Assembly: GCA_037903475.1 (NCBI GenBank)
Contig: JBAJFG010000358.1
Span: 780,664-844,663, forward strand
Direction of reading: 5' to 3'
Length of the DNA stretch: 64,000 bases
From: Ancylostoma caninum
Taxonomy: Eukaryota; Nematoda; Chromadorea; Rhabditida; Ancylostomatidae
In this document: in pieces, positions 1 to 10,699 of the stretch
How the letters are laid out: each line of letters opens with the position of its first letter
Numbering within the stretch: position 1 is the stretch's first letter
Notes under the pieces: model-generated
Told to the model about the DNA's origin: nothing
Database searches by the model: none
What the model saw: only the letters and a program-made list of their open reading frames with translations
Made by a program: the position numbers and the translations under genes

Positions 1-1568
1 ACCTATAGTGCTGAAAAAAATTTGACCTTCCGAAAATCTCTGGTTTTGGCACAGGATGTCATCCTTAACAGAGCCTTTCGGAGTACACAGGCACCCGTTG
101 CCCAGCACTCTCCTGGGGTTGGTGCTGACCAGGAATTCTGGCGAAATGTGGAGCGATGAATACAGCACGTCTGGGTTTGCGTGACCCAACGACTGTCAAT
201 CGTCCAGAAATCTAGAAGTCAGAGGCTCGCTTGAGGCAAGAATTCAGGAGCTTCCGAATTCTTGAAACCGGAATTCCGCTCATCCCTGATGCAGACGGTG
301 GTGGGAATGCTGCTAAATTCTCAGCAGATCTATTACAGCCTTACATGTTAACTGAGAGCGGCTAGAACTACCTTCACTTCATTTCTTGGAAGTGCACATA
401 GTGTTCTTTTCACACACCACGATAAAAGTCCGTATTTTGGACAGACGCAACATTGCACACAGAGTTATCTTAGACCTACAATTGTTTCTTATTCAAATAC
501 GCTAGATCTGCTGCAAAGTCATGGTCTATTAGCAACTCCATCAAAATTGAATATCTACGAAATAGCGTGGAGTTTGCCCAGGTCTGCTTCTAGATGGTTG
601 ATTTCGAGAGTTCCTGCCTCAGTTGAGCACAAATACTCAGAACTGAACCTGTATTGCGCCCCTTTGCGCGTTTTTCCACCTCTACTAATCCGATACATCA
701 CGCGCCACTTATTGATAAATCGTTTACTTGGAGGAGAGTAGACTAGTAAACGGAAAGTTTACTTCAACAAGCAGTAGGTCATACGGAAGAAGATTTGTAG
801 CGGTTCGGTTCCTCTCAGTGGCCGTCCTTTATCATGCACTACTAATCGGCCAATACCGCTCGGTTACAGATCCCTCCTGTAATTCGCGGTACGCCCGAAA
901 ATCTATCTAGTGCTCTACGCTGAGATATACGCCTGAGAATGTGTTTGAGCAGCAATAATGACAATGGCTTCTGAATGTGATCTAGAAAATCATATTTTAG
1001 CAGCTCGTTGCACATAACAATGTTTCATAGATCCTGCTTTAGAGGCAGTGTATCCCCTCGTTTTCATGTTTGGGCTTTTAGCATATTCTGAATCTCCTCG
1101 ACACGCCGAATACAGCGGTATATATAAAATGTTACAAAACGGTCTTTAAATCGGTTATTGAGACGTTTTCGGGACAGGATTTGGAACAGTTTGTCAAGTC
1201 GAGTGGACTCGTGAAGCCGTTGATCTCGTCGATCGGGGACGTGTTGGCCAACGCTGCAGCCGTGGCGGGCAGTCAGCACATTCACGGACCGCTCCGCCCA
1301 AGTGGTCCGTTGACTGCGCTTTCGGACCCTTCAAAAACGGGGTTTTCGTTAATTTCATGCGTTTTGACGAACATTCTTGGAACCAGCGTGACGAGGTCTA
1401 AAACCTGTTGATATCTGCAACTCTTGAAAAGAGGTGTTACACTTCCTTGAGAAGGTAAGAAATCCTTGTTTATGCTGTCGACTTTAGTGCAATAATGACA
1501 CGCCGTTCATAGGTACAATGAGAAAACAATGCGTGAAGAAGAAAGATTTATTCATTTTCGACAAGATT
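1..1568. other. Intergenic, no gene recognised
   Basis: No reading frame here has splice signals or protein-like content that I can support. Positions about 1198-1300 hold a diverged member of a dispersed repeat that recurs near 12586-12845 and 21760-22060. The shared core reads roughly GAAGCCGTTGATCT followed by GCAGCCGTGGC. Confidence 0.5.
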
Positions 1569-4176
1569 TCAGCACTGAAACGTTGTTAGGTTTGCTCGAA
1601 GTGCTGTCGAGACGTTACTCCATTCGGACACACCACCAAAGCCACTGTCTGTTACTTGTCCACAGAGATAGACGTGAAGGGTACCGTCGGCCTGTCTTGT
1701 GCCTACAGATTCTTGCATATGATTATTACGGATGTCGTGGAAACTGTCAAGCCCACCTGAAAGAAGATACTCCTTGCCGACTTCCATGTAGAGTCCACAT
1801 GTGGCTCCATTTGACGGTGTGTACACCAGGGGCGGTAGTGTGGAAACATAACCAGGCTTCTGAATTTGACTTCGTAAACCTCTGTTGTTTTAAAGCACAG
1901 CCATGAAACGACAAACCTTGTAGATGCGAATATGCTTTACTGCGTAGATCACATCATACATACCAGTTTCATCATTGTGAGGATTGTGAAAACAGTTAAC
2001 TTTCACCCGAGAAACTGAAAAATAACCGACACAAACTACGTATTTTAGAGTAGGCAGAAACAAATTGCACAGTTGGTATGTGTGTTCTCGAATCAGAAGT
2101 TGCTATTTGGCTACTATAGGTCCTATTAATATTTGCCCACTCATAAAAAAAATAAAACACGGAAGAGCCATTATTTGCAACTTTCCATTACTTCTGCATT
2201 TATAGTTTACTCGAACACCAGAAACAGTAAAATGGTGAGGAATTATGAGCAAGAGCGAGAGAAGCAGGACAAAGAAGTGGATCATCATAAGAGAATATAT
2301 TTCTATGCTGCGTTTTTTCTGCGGTTGCTAATTGGGAGGCAGAAAACGCTGCTCGACATAGCAATTGGATTTGAATATACTACATCGGCATCTCTATATA
2401 TGTATATTATTATCTCGTAGTTGCACTTGCACAAATCCGTGCTGATACTCCTATTTGGAGAACAGGGGCGTAGCAGAAGAGTATAGCAGTTTACGTAGAG
2501 AACTTGGCTGAAAACGCTTGCTTTCTCAGCTTCGCTTTGAGCAAAGCACCGGAGAAATTAATTTGGAGAGAAACAGACAGTGAGAAATGCTCGTCTGTCC
2601 TGGATAAGAATGAATTTTACCATGTGGAACAGATGAGGGACTTCTATCATTCTGTTAAGTCGGTAGCATAAATAAGGACAATTTATGCAAAGTGCATGCG
2701 TCAGTCGCAGGTCAGCCGCACGCATCTTCAAATCCTGTCTCAAAAACATAAAAACAACCTATTAGAAGTTAGGAAATTAGAAATTAGGCCTTCGTTCTCA
2801 TTGGCTACCCGATGAGAAGCCACAACCAAACCTTTCTATGCAACCTTCATTTCACTACCGGTCGAAACCCAGGGATCTCTTACATAAAGACCTATATATG
2901 CTCCAAGATGCTTATTCATATTTACTCGAATCAAACGCTGGTTAGAATTCTTTGGTGAACACGGGACTTGGCAGAGACTCATATCTATTAATCTATTATT
3001 TAATCTATTAGCTTGTTGCAAAATCTATGTCGTGTACCGAGAGCTAAATTTGTATTGCCATGGCTCGCTTAGAACCAAACTATTTTTCCGTTGTGGTCGT
3101 TTGGATCAATTCGATCAACTATCTTCACCTTCTTTGTGCTAAATTGTAGTCTCATTAGCTAGGGAACTCAGCCTTTTGCACTCAGCAAAACTTACAGCGT
3201 GAGAATCCAACCGCTTGAATTTTTGGTCACCTACAGGGGATCACTCATCAGGAGGAGAGCGTTTATTTCCAACTGTGTCTGCATTCAGATCATCTGGAGT
3301 TTGATGTGGGAGCATATGCAGCAGTGCAACGGAAAAGATCAATCTAAGGGGAACTCACTGCTCCAATTATTCCACAACGCTTTTTCTTTTCACGTCGCCA
3401 AAACCAGCAAAATAATGGACGTCAGGGTCACTATAATGATTTCGAACAGACCCTTTGGTGGAAATGTCTTTAGCACCTCTTTAACGTCATCGAATTTGAT
3501 CCATAGCAAAGGTAAACGTATCTCCAAAACTGGTTGCAAGATTACTTAGACGAGCATGCAGCTCTGTTAAACATTTCCTTACACATTCATTCGTAAAAAT
3601 CCCTCTTAAGCAATTGCGTTGTCACCAAGTTCGAATCCATGATACAGTTTGCGACGGATTCTTGCAAAAGGCTACGCTCCAAATCAACTCTAGGAAGCCA
3701 ACGAAAGTGCTTTAAAATAAGTGCGAAATGTACGGTTGTAGTACTGCCTTTCATTCCAAATTATAACTTCAAATTTGACGGTTTGAAAGTCAGACATCAA
3801 TTCTGCAACAACCCAATGTATTAAACGTTGCGTTTCCTATTTGTTTACTGTATAACTTCACATAGAAGAACTCTTCAGCGGAGCATAAACTAAAGGAGCT
3901 AAGAAGAGTTTTCAGCCAACTGTGAACCACACCAACTAAGAACATAACAGCACATTGAGGCGTCATTGTGTGAAATGTGTGTTCAACTATTCCGAGAGTA
4001 TTTCGGGGAAAAACTGAACTTTCTGAGACTATTTTGGGGAAAAAACTGAAAAATCCAAGCATAGTAAAAAAAAGATCACCCCAGTCGGCTTCACAGAAAG
4101 CATCGTTGGCGGGCTGTGGAAAGCATGAGCAGGCAATTGCCATAGAGAATGATGAGCAAAGAATAATCACCTTCAT
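1569..4176 (-). CDS. TIMP-family metalloproteinase inhibitor, secreted, 3 exons
   Basis: Exons on the minus strand are 4176-4080, 2014-1917 and 1859-1569. Junction phases agree and give 161 aa. TIMPs block metzincin proteases by inserting the free amino group of mature Cys1 at the active-site zinc; this protein should act outside the cell. Residues 1-15 form a short hydrophobic signal peptide ending AIA, directly followed by the hallmark CSC (Cys16, Cys18). Cys28, Cys86, Cys131 and Cys161 lie where the other half-cystines of the N-terminal netrin-like domain are expected, and YTPSNGATCG and EYLLSGG are typical TIMP blocks. It stops after the N-terminal domain, like the short TIMPs of other nematodes and unlike the two-domain vertebrate forms. 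About 20 residues (GLDSFHDIRN onward) are inserted between YLLSGG and GTLHVYLCGQ. Intron 1 is about 2.1 kb. Family identity is from remembered motifs, and the exon model is mine. Confidence 0.86.
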
Positions 4177-4186
4177 CTGAAATGGC
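4177..4186 (-). promoter_or_regulatory. Probable trans-splice acceptor at the TIMP start codon
   Basis: On the minus strand the ATG of the TIMP gene is immediately preceded by CCATTTCAG, an ideal nematode 3' splice site. This implies a spliced leader joined with no native 5' UTR. It is inferred from position only. Confidence 0.6.
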
Positions 4187-6673
4187 TCGAAGCTCTTCAG
4201 GGTCAATAATCATTATATTCGAAACCTGCGATAGAAAGCGCAACACACCTTGTTTTTTGCATTTCATTGCCTTTTTGTACAGGAGTCCCCGAAACATCCA
4301 CAACACATCCATAACAAACAAAGGCTGATCCCTCTGCAATGCAAAATATTCATGATTTTTGGTCATATTCGCCATACTGCAAATGAGGCCGAAAATCATC
4401 ACAGATGTTAGAAAATTAACGGAAATGTCGGAAGCACTCTACAGGGTGGCCCGTAATTATTATGAAACGATGAATGTTCCCGCTTTTCCAATTTATTCTA
4501 GGTTGCTGCTTTTTTCTCAGAACCGTATTTACTTATTGGTTAACCCTTGTTTTTCACATTCAATCCTCACACATGACATAGGATAATTCCCATTGATTCT
4601 TGGATACTGCTATTGCAAAGTTAGCGCCTCTTTTTGGAACGATGGGGTTTTGTCACGTTACGTTTTCAAATCGCTGACAGCGTTCGAGAAATTGATTTAC
4701 ACACCGATTTCAATGTGTGAAGAGTTGTGAACTAATTCTGGTAGAATTGATAGTGGAAGCGGCAATACGGTTTGCAGAAAACGTAAAAATGGGTGAAGAT
4801 TTCAATAATTTTGGCGACTACCCCTAAGAAACCCCAAATTTCAAGCTCTTGAATCGTTTCGCTTGCTCAGTTTCCGGAACAATAGATTTACTAAACCTCA
4901 CAGGAATTCGAATCCGTTGATCTTTTGATTTTTTCCTCATACCTGTTGAAGGGAACTTCATTTGGCTAAGATTGAGCTTGACGATGTCGGCGTGCCACCG
5001 CCAACGAAATTGTCAAACGTTTTAGTGTTGATGCAGGAGCAGATGTCTGATATTTTCGAAATCAATATTTGTTTTTGCTTGTTGTTCAATCGGGACAAAA
5101 ATAACATGTCGCATTTTCAGATGAAATTGAGGGGAATTGGCCCAGAATCTCGGAATTCTCGGTCGATGGACGAGAGGCTTCGTTCCGCAGCAATAGCTTG
5201 TTGAGCATAGTTTTCGAACGCAGTGGTACTTGTTCATTACTGTGTTAATATTATAGTAACTGCTGAGTAGTTCATTTTAGAATTTCACACCCTCTTTTCC
5301 GTCCCAGTATTGAAATTGGCCTCCAAAATAGAGTTTTTGACCGTTTTCTTCAAATTTCAAGCACATGATTGGAATCAGTGCGTAAAAATGTATCGGATTC
5401 TGTTGGTATCCCAACATTTGTCATGACGTGACACACTGCCTTTAAGGTAGCGTTCATGCAGAGCGGCGGAGAATCGGGATCAGCAGTGTTTTTTTTTTTT
5501 TGTTTTTTTTTTGTTGCTGAAGAGCAAAATACGCCCGTCATGTCGAAGATTCTCTGGCGATTATCAGAGCGGTTGGTATTCTTTTACCCTACATACATTT
5601 CCATGAATAAATACACAGGGGCATCATCTTTATCCCTTTTGTGTTGAAGTTCATTCGCTTGCCCAAACTTGAGAGTACAAGGGTTGCATCTTGCATCACC
5701 CGCTCAAATCTTCGTGCTTGAGATTTCGCTTGACATTGAGGTTTTCAGAAACATAGAACTCATGAAGAACAACGAAATAACGGGAGACACTCAAGAAATC
5801 CGCGAACGCTTTTTTGAGTTCTTTAGGCAGGATCTTAAGGACCCACTCATACAATGAGCAGTGATCCCTGCTAATCCAGAGGGATAATATTGCCCATAAA
5901 GGTTTCCATTCATTAAAGTTGTGGGAAAAAATAATGTCAAAACGAAAACGCGCCATTTCTTTTGCACCAACCTAATAATATTCGTGAAGAGCGAAGCAAG
6001 AACTACAAAATGAGTTATGATACTCAAGTGAACAGTGTTGAAATCCCAGCAAAGGACGTGGAAAGCACGAGAAGGCTGGCGTTGTTTTATTCTGCAAAAG
6101 CAGTAACTGTTCAGAATTTGCGATCGAACTCACATCAAATCTTGTTTTTGAATTATTTTTTAAAGAGGAACCATCGAAACACCTACCAGAAGTTCGTAGT
6201 AGGCAACATCCATTCTTTTCAACACTGCAAGGTATTCACATAGAGACCAGTTTTGGCCATGTTTCCACCTCTACAAATTCGGTCACAAATCAAGCAGGTA
6301 TCAAAAATGAACGAAAATGCCGGAATTGTTATACATGGAATACTGTCGTGAGGAACTGGTTCCTCGTTGTGTCTGTTTTTACACGGGACATAACGGTACT
6401 ATGAGGCATCTCTGTTCTTCTTACATACATTTGTATCATTCAAATTTTGTTCGGCTATGTTAGTTCAGAGGTGGAAGCTCTGAAATTCGTTTCTCAGATG
6501 CTGAAGAAATAAGTATACTGGGTGGCTGTTGAGTAATCAAGTATGGATCGCTTTTTCAAATGCTGGAAGGGAAACTAGAAAGCAGCTCTCACCTACCTTT
6601 TGTAATAATACGATAGAAAGTGGCTTTCATAAATAGTGTGAGAATTTTGGTCCCCATTCTTGAACTCTTTCAG
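4187..6673. other. Intergenic, no gene recognised
   Basis: AT-rich sequence with short shadow ORFs only. A poly-T tract lies near 5490-5512, and a CTGCCTTTAA motif near 5446 resembles the ends of the TTAA-flanked repeats described elsewhere in the window. Nothing else could be supported. Confidence 0.4.
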
Positions 6674-6934
6674 AAGTTATAGAGAGATTTCGACATCTGT
6701 ACTGTCATCGCTGGTCTCAGCGCACACTTCATGTTGATGAATTTCCTAAACGCGCTGATTTCCCTGCACCAGCAGTCGTGAATATTGTACACCAGCCAAG
6801 GAAGAGAGCCTATGCTGTCCATTCCAAAAACCAGGGAGACCTCGGTTCATTCGCATCTCACGTTAACTTGGCACCATCGACGAGTATCGCCTTAATTCGA
6901 GTGACTGAATGGCTACTGAATTGCCTCTATTCAG
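6674..6934 (+). CDS. Putative exon of an unknown protein
   Basis: An uninterrupted frame runs from a good acceptor (CTCTTTCAG, ending 6673) to a donor (TCAG|GTCCAG). It encodes about 86 residues with protein-like composition, beginning VIERFRHLYCHRWSQ and including VNIVHQPRKRAYAVHSK. Entry and exit phases are both 1. I do not recognise the family, and no neighbouring exon with matching phase was established. A second coding-like stretch, frame starting at 7029 (MSTYAALLVRTLQRVA), follows but is not linked. It could be a gene fragment or an old transposon piece. Confidence 0.3.
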
Positions 6935-7835
6935 GTCCAGGGGAAACTGGCTGAAGAACATCTTCACAGAAGATGGGAAGCGGTGTTTGTAGTCAACATC
7001 AAGCACAGCCAACAGCGGGTTGACAAAGATGAGCACCTATGCGGCGCTGCTCGTCCGCACACTGCAACGAGTAGCTCGCCAGAAGCTACTCGACAGAGGT
7101 TGCTACTTAGACAATTACAGGGGCAAAGCTCGATTCGCTCCACTAGGCTTTCCGGGCGAAAGATTTGACCGAGGGTCCACAGCGGGCCAACTGCGCAGGA
7201 AAGTTAGGTGTGTTGAGGGCTAATGGCGGGTTTCGTTGGTTCGCGGGCCTTAGGAGAGCAACAATCGGGTTGATGCGCTACATTCGCCGTCCAGCACGGA
7301 ACATGTTAAGTCGCTTGCACGTGACCTCTCATGCATGGAAGCTGACCGCGCAATTTTTTGTAGAAGTAAAGGCTCGAAAGACACCTCAGATCGGCATAGT
7401 CACTGGATTACTTAAACTTGCGGCTCTTTTCAGACTTGTCAAAAACGTGCTCTGATCCAACACATTGATAAAGTTTCGAAATTATGCAATTTTGAAGTTC
7501 GTCTTCATTTCCACTTTTTCATTCTTTTTATTCCGATATTTGTGTGCTGTGATGCTCGCTCCTTTCGTGTAGTTGAGAATTTGCATTATTTTCCCCGTCC
7601 ATGGACGTTGTACAATTTGTTTCATATATACATTTCCATCTATCTAATTTTATTTCATTCGTAAAATGCCACAATACATCAGCAAGCACGACGTACGCGA
7701 CTACGGAAGTTTCTTAGAACAGCGGTGGAAGTTTAACGAGCCAACGGTTTCTTTGTTTAGCATTGATGGAAGAGTGGCAGAGGCGTATGATGAGGAAACA
7801 TCTACAGTCCTTCTCAAAAATACATGCCTCATAAT

Positions 7836-7916
7836 TAACCGCCCATCTGCTAAGCCGCGCCGCATCACCTATGCATTATCATACGTGGTGTGGTAGCTAT
7901 ACTGACGGGCGGTTCA
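7836..7916. repeat. Small palindromic repeat (copy 1)
   Basis: AACCGCCCATCTGCTAAGC on the left is mirrored by an imperfect complement ending GACGGGCGGTT on the right, forming a hairpin of about 80 bp. The core ATTATCATACGTGGTGTGG and the following GTGAGGCAAA are shared with the hairpin at 15241-15350, so this is a dispersed fold-back family. Confidence 0.6.
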
Positions 7917-8100
7917 GCGTGAGGCAAAAATTTCTGAGAAAGACTGTACATAGACTGTCATCGCGATCATGCTCTAGAGATCTGAGTGTGGAACGCTTCA
8001 GACAACAGATATGTGAAGGTACAAACCTTTTGTAAGAGTTCAACAAGAGGTGTAAGAAATTCTTTTAGCGCTAGTTATGCTTAACGTTTTCTATTATTAG

Positions 8101-9249
8101 AGCAAATCTTACTCGATAACCGCGATGATGCTTGTTCTGTGGTAAATGAACAGATGGAAACCTCAATCACATTCGAAATGAGTATTTTTAGTCATAGGAG
8201 ACCTATTTTTATTCGGGAACGCAAGGCTGGTTTTCTTAATGTAGGAATGGGTAAATTCTTTATTACGCTTCTTACATTCATCAATTTGGTATCTCTGCGG
8301 AAGAGGTTGGCATGATGGAAGAACTGATGACAGTTTTGTACGGATTCCCGCCGCCTGTTACACTGAGTACTAGTACAATGTAGAATTCGTTCATCTACTG
8401 GGAAGTTTCCTTGGAGGTTGAATGATCACATTGACGCCTACATTTCTAGTACACGAGAGATTTGACACACCTTCATGAGGAACTCTTGGCTCCTCTCGAA
8501 GTAGCGAAACACTATTTTTGTGGAATGTGCAAGCAAAAAGTGGATGGCCCTAGGCAAAAGTGCATGCGTAAAGGTTATCCCTTGCAGAGGTAGGCTTATC
8601 AAAGAGCTGTGAATTGCTTATGCAAATGATGCTCAATTATTGCAGGAGGAGGATAAAGAGCTGAAAACGCTCAGATAAAACCGGATAAACTTTATGCTTT
8701 ATCGCAGCAGACAATTTTGGCCGCTTTATCTTTGATTGGAGTGTCTACAGTGTCTACATCCACGTGTTACAAACGACTATCGGAAGTCTGTCTTGTCTGG
8801 CATCATGTTCACGCGCAATAAGCCAACTGATCACTCAATGGACTAGTTGTTCAGCAGGTTTCTTTGGAGGGTTCTCATAATGTCTCTTCAATGTAACTTG
8901 TTTTTCATTGTGGTGATTTAGACTAGAATCTGAATTGACTCAAGTCAGTGAGCACCCTTGTGGTTCAAGTTGATGCGAGTGCTTGCAGTTTGGAGAAGTT
9001 TTTTAAAAGTATTTTAGGCGCGATATACGGTCGTATGAGTGCGAATACTACGACAACATGGAGAACTTCCGCTGGCTGCTGAACAATGTACGTATAATCT
9101 CCTATCTCTTTCTGTATAATCTCCTATAGCCCTTCTCCAAAATACTGTCTCTTAACGTCATGCTAAACGCAACCGTCGACTACGTCATGAGGAGTGTCGC
9201 TTCCGAATACTACGACAAAAGCCACGACATCGTCTTCGAGGAGAACTGA
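8101..9249 (+). CDS. C-terminal exons of an unknown gene, CxxC motif
   Basis: Four exons (8101-8288, 8450-8589, 9018-9087, 9130-9249) join in consistent phase and end in TGA. An upstream piece ending at 8018 (VERFRQQICE) joins in phase 1. The product has charged segments, a CGMCKQKV zinc-finger-like CxxC with a further Cys downstream, and the C-terminus YYDKSHDIVFEEN. The block from LLAPLEV to the CxxC faintly resembles the finger of ubiquitin-specific proteases, but no catalytic Cys or His box was found, so I give no function. The last intron is only 42 nt. The 5' end is unknown and the gene may be a relic. Confidence 0.38.
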
Positions 9250-9837
9250 CTTCGTCACCGGTTCTCGGCACTTTCCTGATTTTCGATTTTGCTGTATGAT
9301 CGCTTAGTTTCGCTGGATGGAATAACATTTTGCCTACATCCGCTTCTTTTTTTTCAAAAAAAGACGAGGTCTTTTTTCTTACCTACTGCTAGCTTTTTTT
9401 CCTGAATCTAACCGGATACTAGTGCAAACGATATCTCCAATACGGAGAAGCGGCGAAGTTTTTGACTGATTGATTGATTGATTTCAAACCAACACATCTT
9501 TGGGTAATGTGACTACCTTGCCTCATTTTGCTCTGTCATCTGAATGTCTTACCTCTTCTCTCGCTTCATAGCAACCCTTGGTTCTATAAAATATGAAGTA
9601 CGGTTTCCAGTCGAGCTTTCCTTCACTACGAGCCTGATTAACTGTTTCCATCTCCAGTTTGGCATTGCCTGTGGTTCGCATTAGAATATTCACCCTTGGA
9701 TTATCTACCTTTTTAGCTGCATGTGCAGCCCATCTTCTCTCACGTTGTTTGAGCAATATCGTGTCTTCCCTACTTGAAGTTCTTGATTAGCTACTATTTT
9801 TTCTTCCTTTTTCGATTATGTACTTATTTTTAGTTGT

Positions 9838-10690
9838 ATACTAGCTGCCGTACCCGGCTTCGCTCGGGTGTTTTATTACCTTGGCCACATCATACTGCTG
9901 AGGCCAATTACTATCATCGACAAATTCATTAAAACCTCCATAATTTTGGTGATCAGCATGTTACCGAAGCCCAGGTGACGTTCCCCATCGACTTGTGCGC
10001 GAAAAGTTAGCAGAGCTATTTCGGTGACATTGAATCGACGTATTCGTACAAAGTGGTTGTCATATTCATACTCAGCATATCGAGGAACCCCAGGAGAGAT
10101 GTCTTCACCACTCCATTGGGCGGAAGAGCCAAAAATCAATAGAATCGAAAAACCGATAGTTCATGCAAAATGTCATATTCCTATTCAGCGCATTGAAAAA
10201 CCCAAGAAGACATGTCTTTGTCCGTCCCCGAGCGAAAATGGGGAAAATCGATAAATCAATAATTCGTGCAAAACGGTTGTCATTCTTATTCAGCGTACTG
10301 AGGTACCCCAGTAGACATGTCTTTACCACCCCATGATCAAGAATAGCGAAAAATCAATAAAATCAATAAATCGATAAATTGGCGCGAAATGGTTGTCATA
10401 TTCGTGTTCAGCGCATTGAGTTACCCCAGTAGGCATGTTGTCGCTAGTCCCTGGTCAAGAAGAGCGAAAAATCAATAAAACCGATATAATCGATAAATCA
10501 ATCAATAATCCCAGGTGCAAAGTAGCCTATAACCTCCGCCGGCCCCCGAGGAATCTACATGCAAAATTTGGTCCCGATCGGTTCATCCTCCGCGATTTCT
10601 ATTCGGAACACACAAACACACACACAAACACACACAAACACACACACACACACACAAACAAACTTTCACTTTTATATATACAGATGTAGT
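9838..10690 (-). repeat. Dispersed repeat, copy A, with four internal units
   Basis: One end is CTAGCTGCCGTACCCGGCTT and the other is a CA-rich stretch followed by ACTTTCACTTTTATATATAC. Between them about four diverged units of roughly 100-125 bp repeat the pattern GGTTGTCATATTC, CAGCGCATTGAG, CCCCAGTAGACATGT, AAAAATCAATAAAA. The same element occurs in the opposite orientation at about 31185-31775. I cannot assign a class with certainty; similar ends occur in many invertebrate genomes. Confidence 0.7.
10611..10661. repeat. CA/CAAA microsatellite
   Basis: An interrupted (CA)n with AAA steps lies inside one end of dispersed repeat copy A. Confidence 0.85.
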
Positions 10691-10699
10691 CATGTAGTC

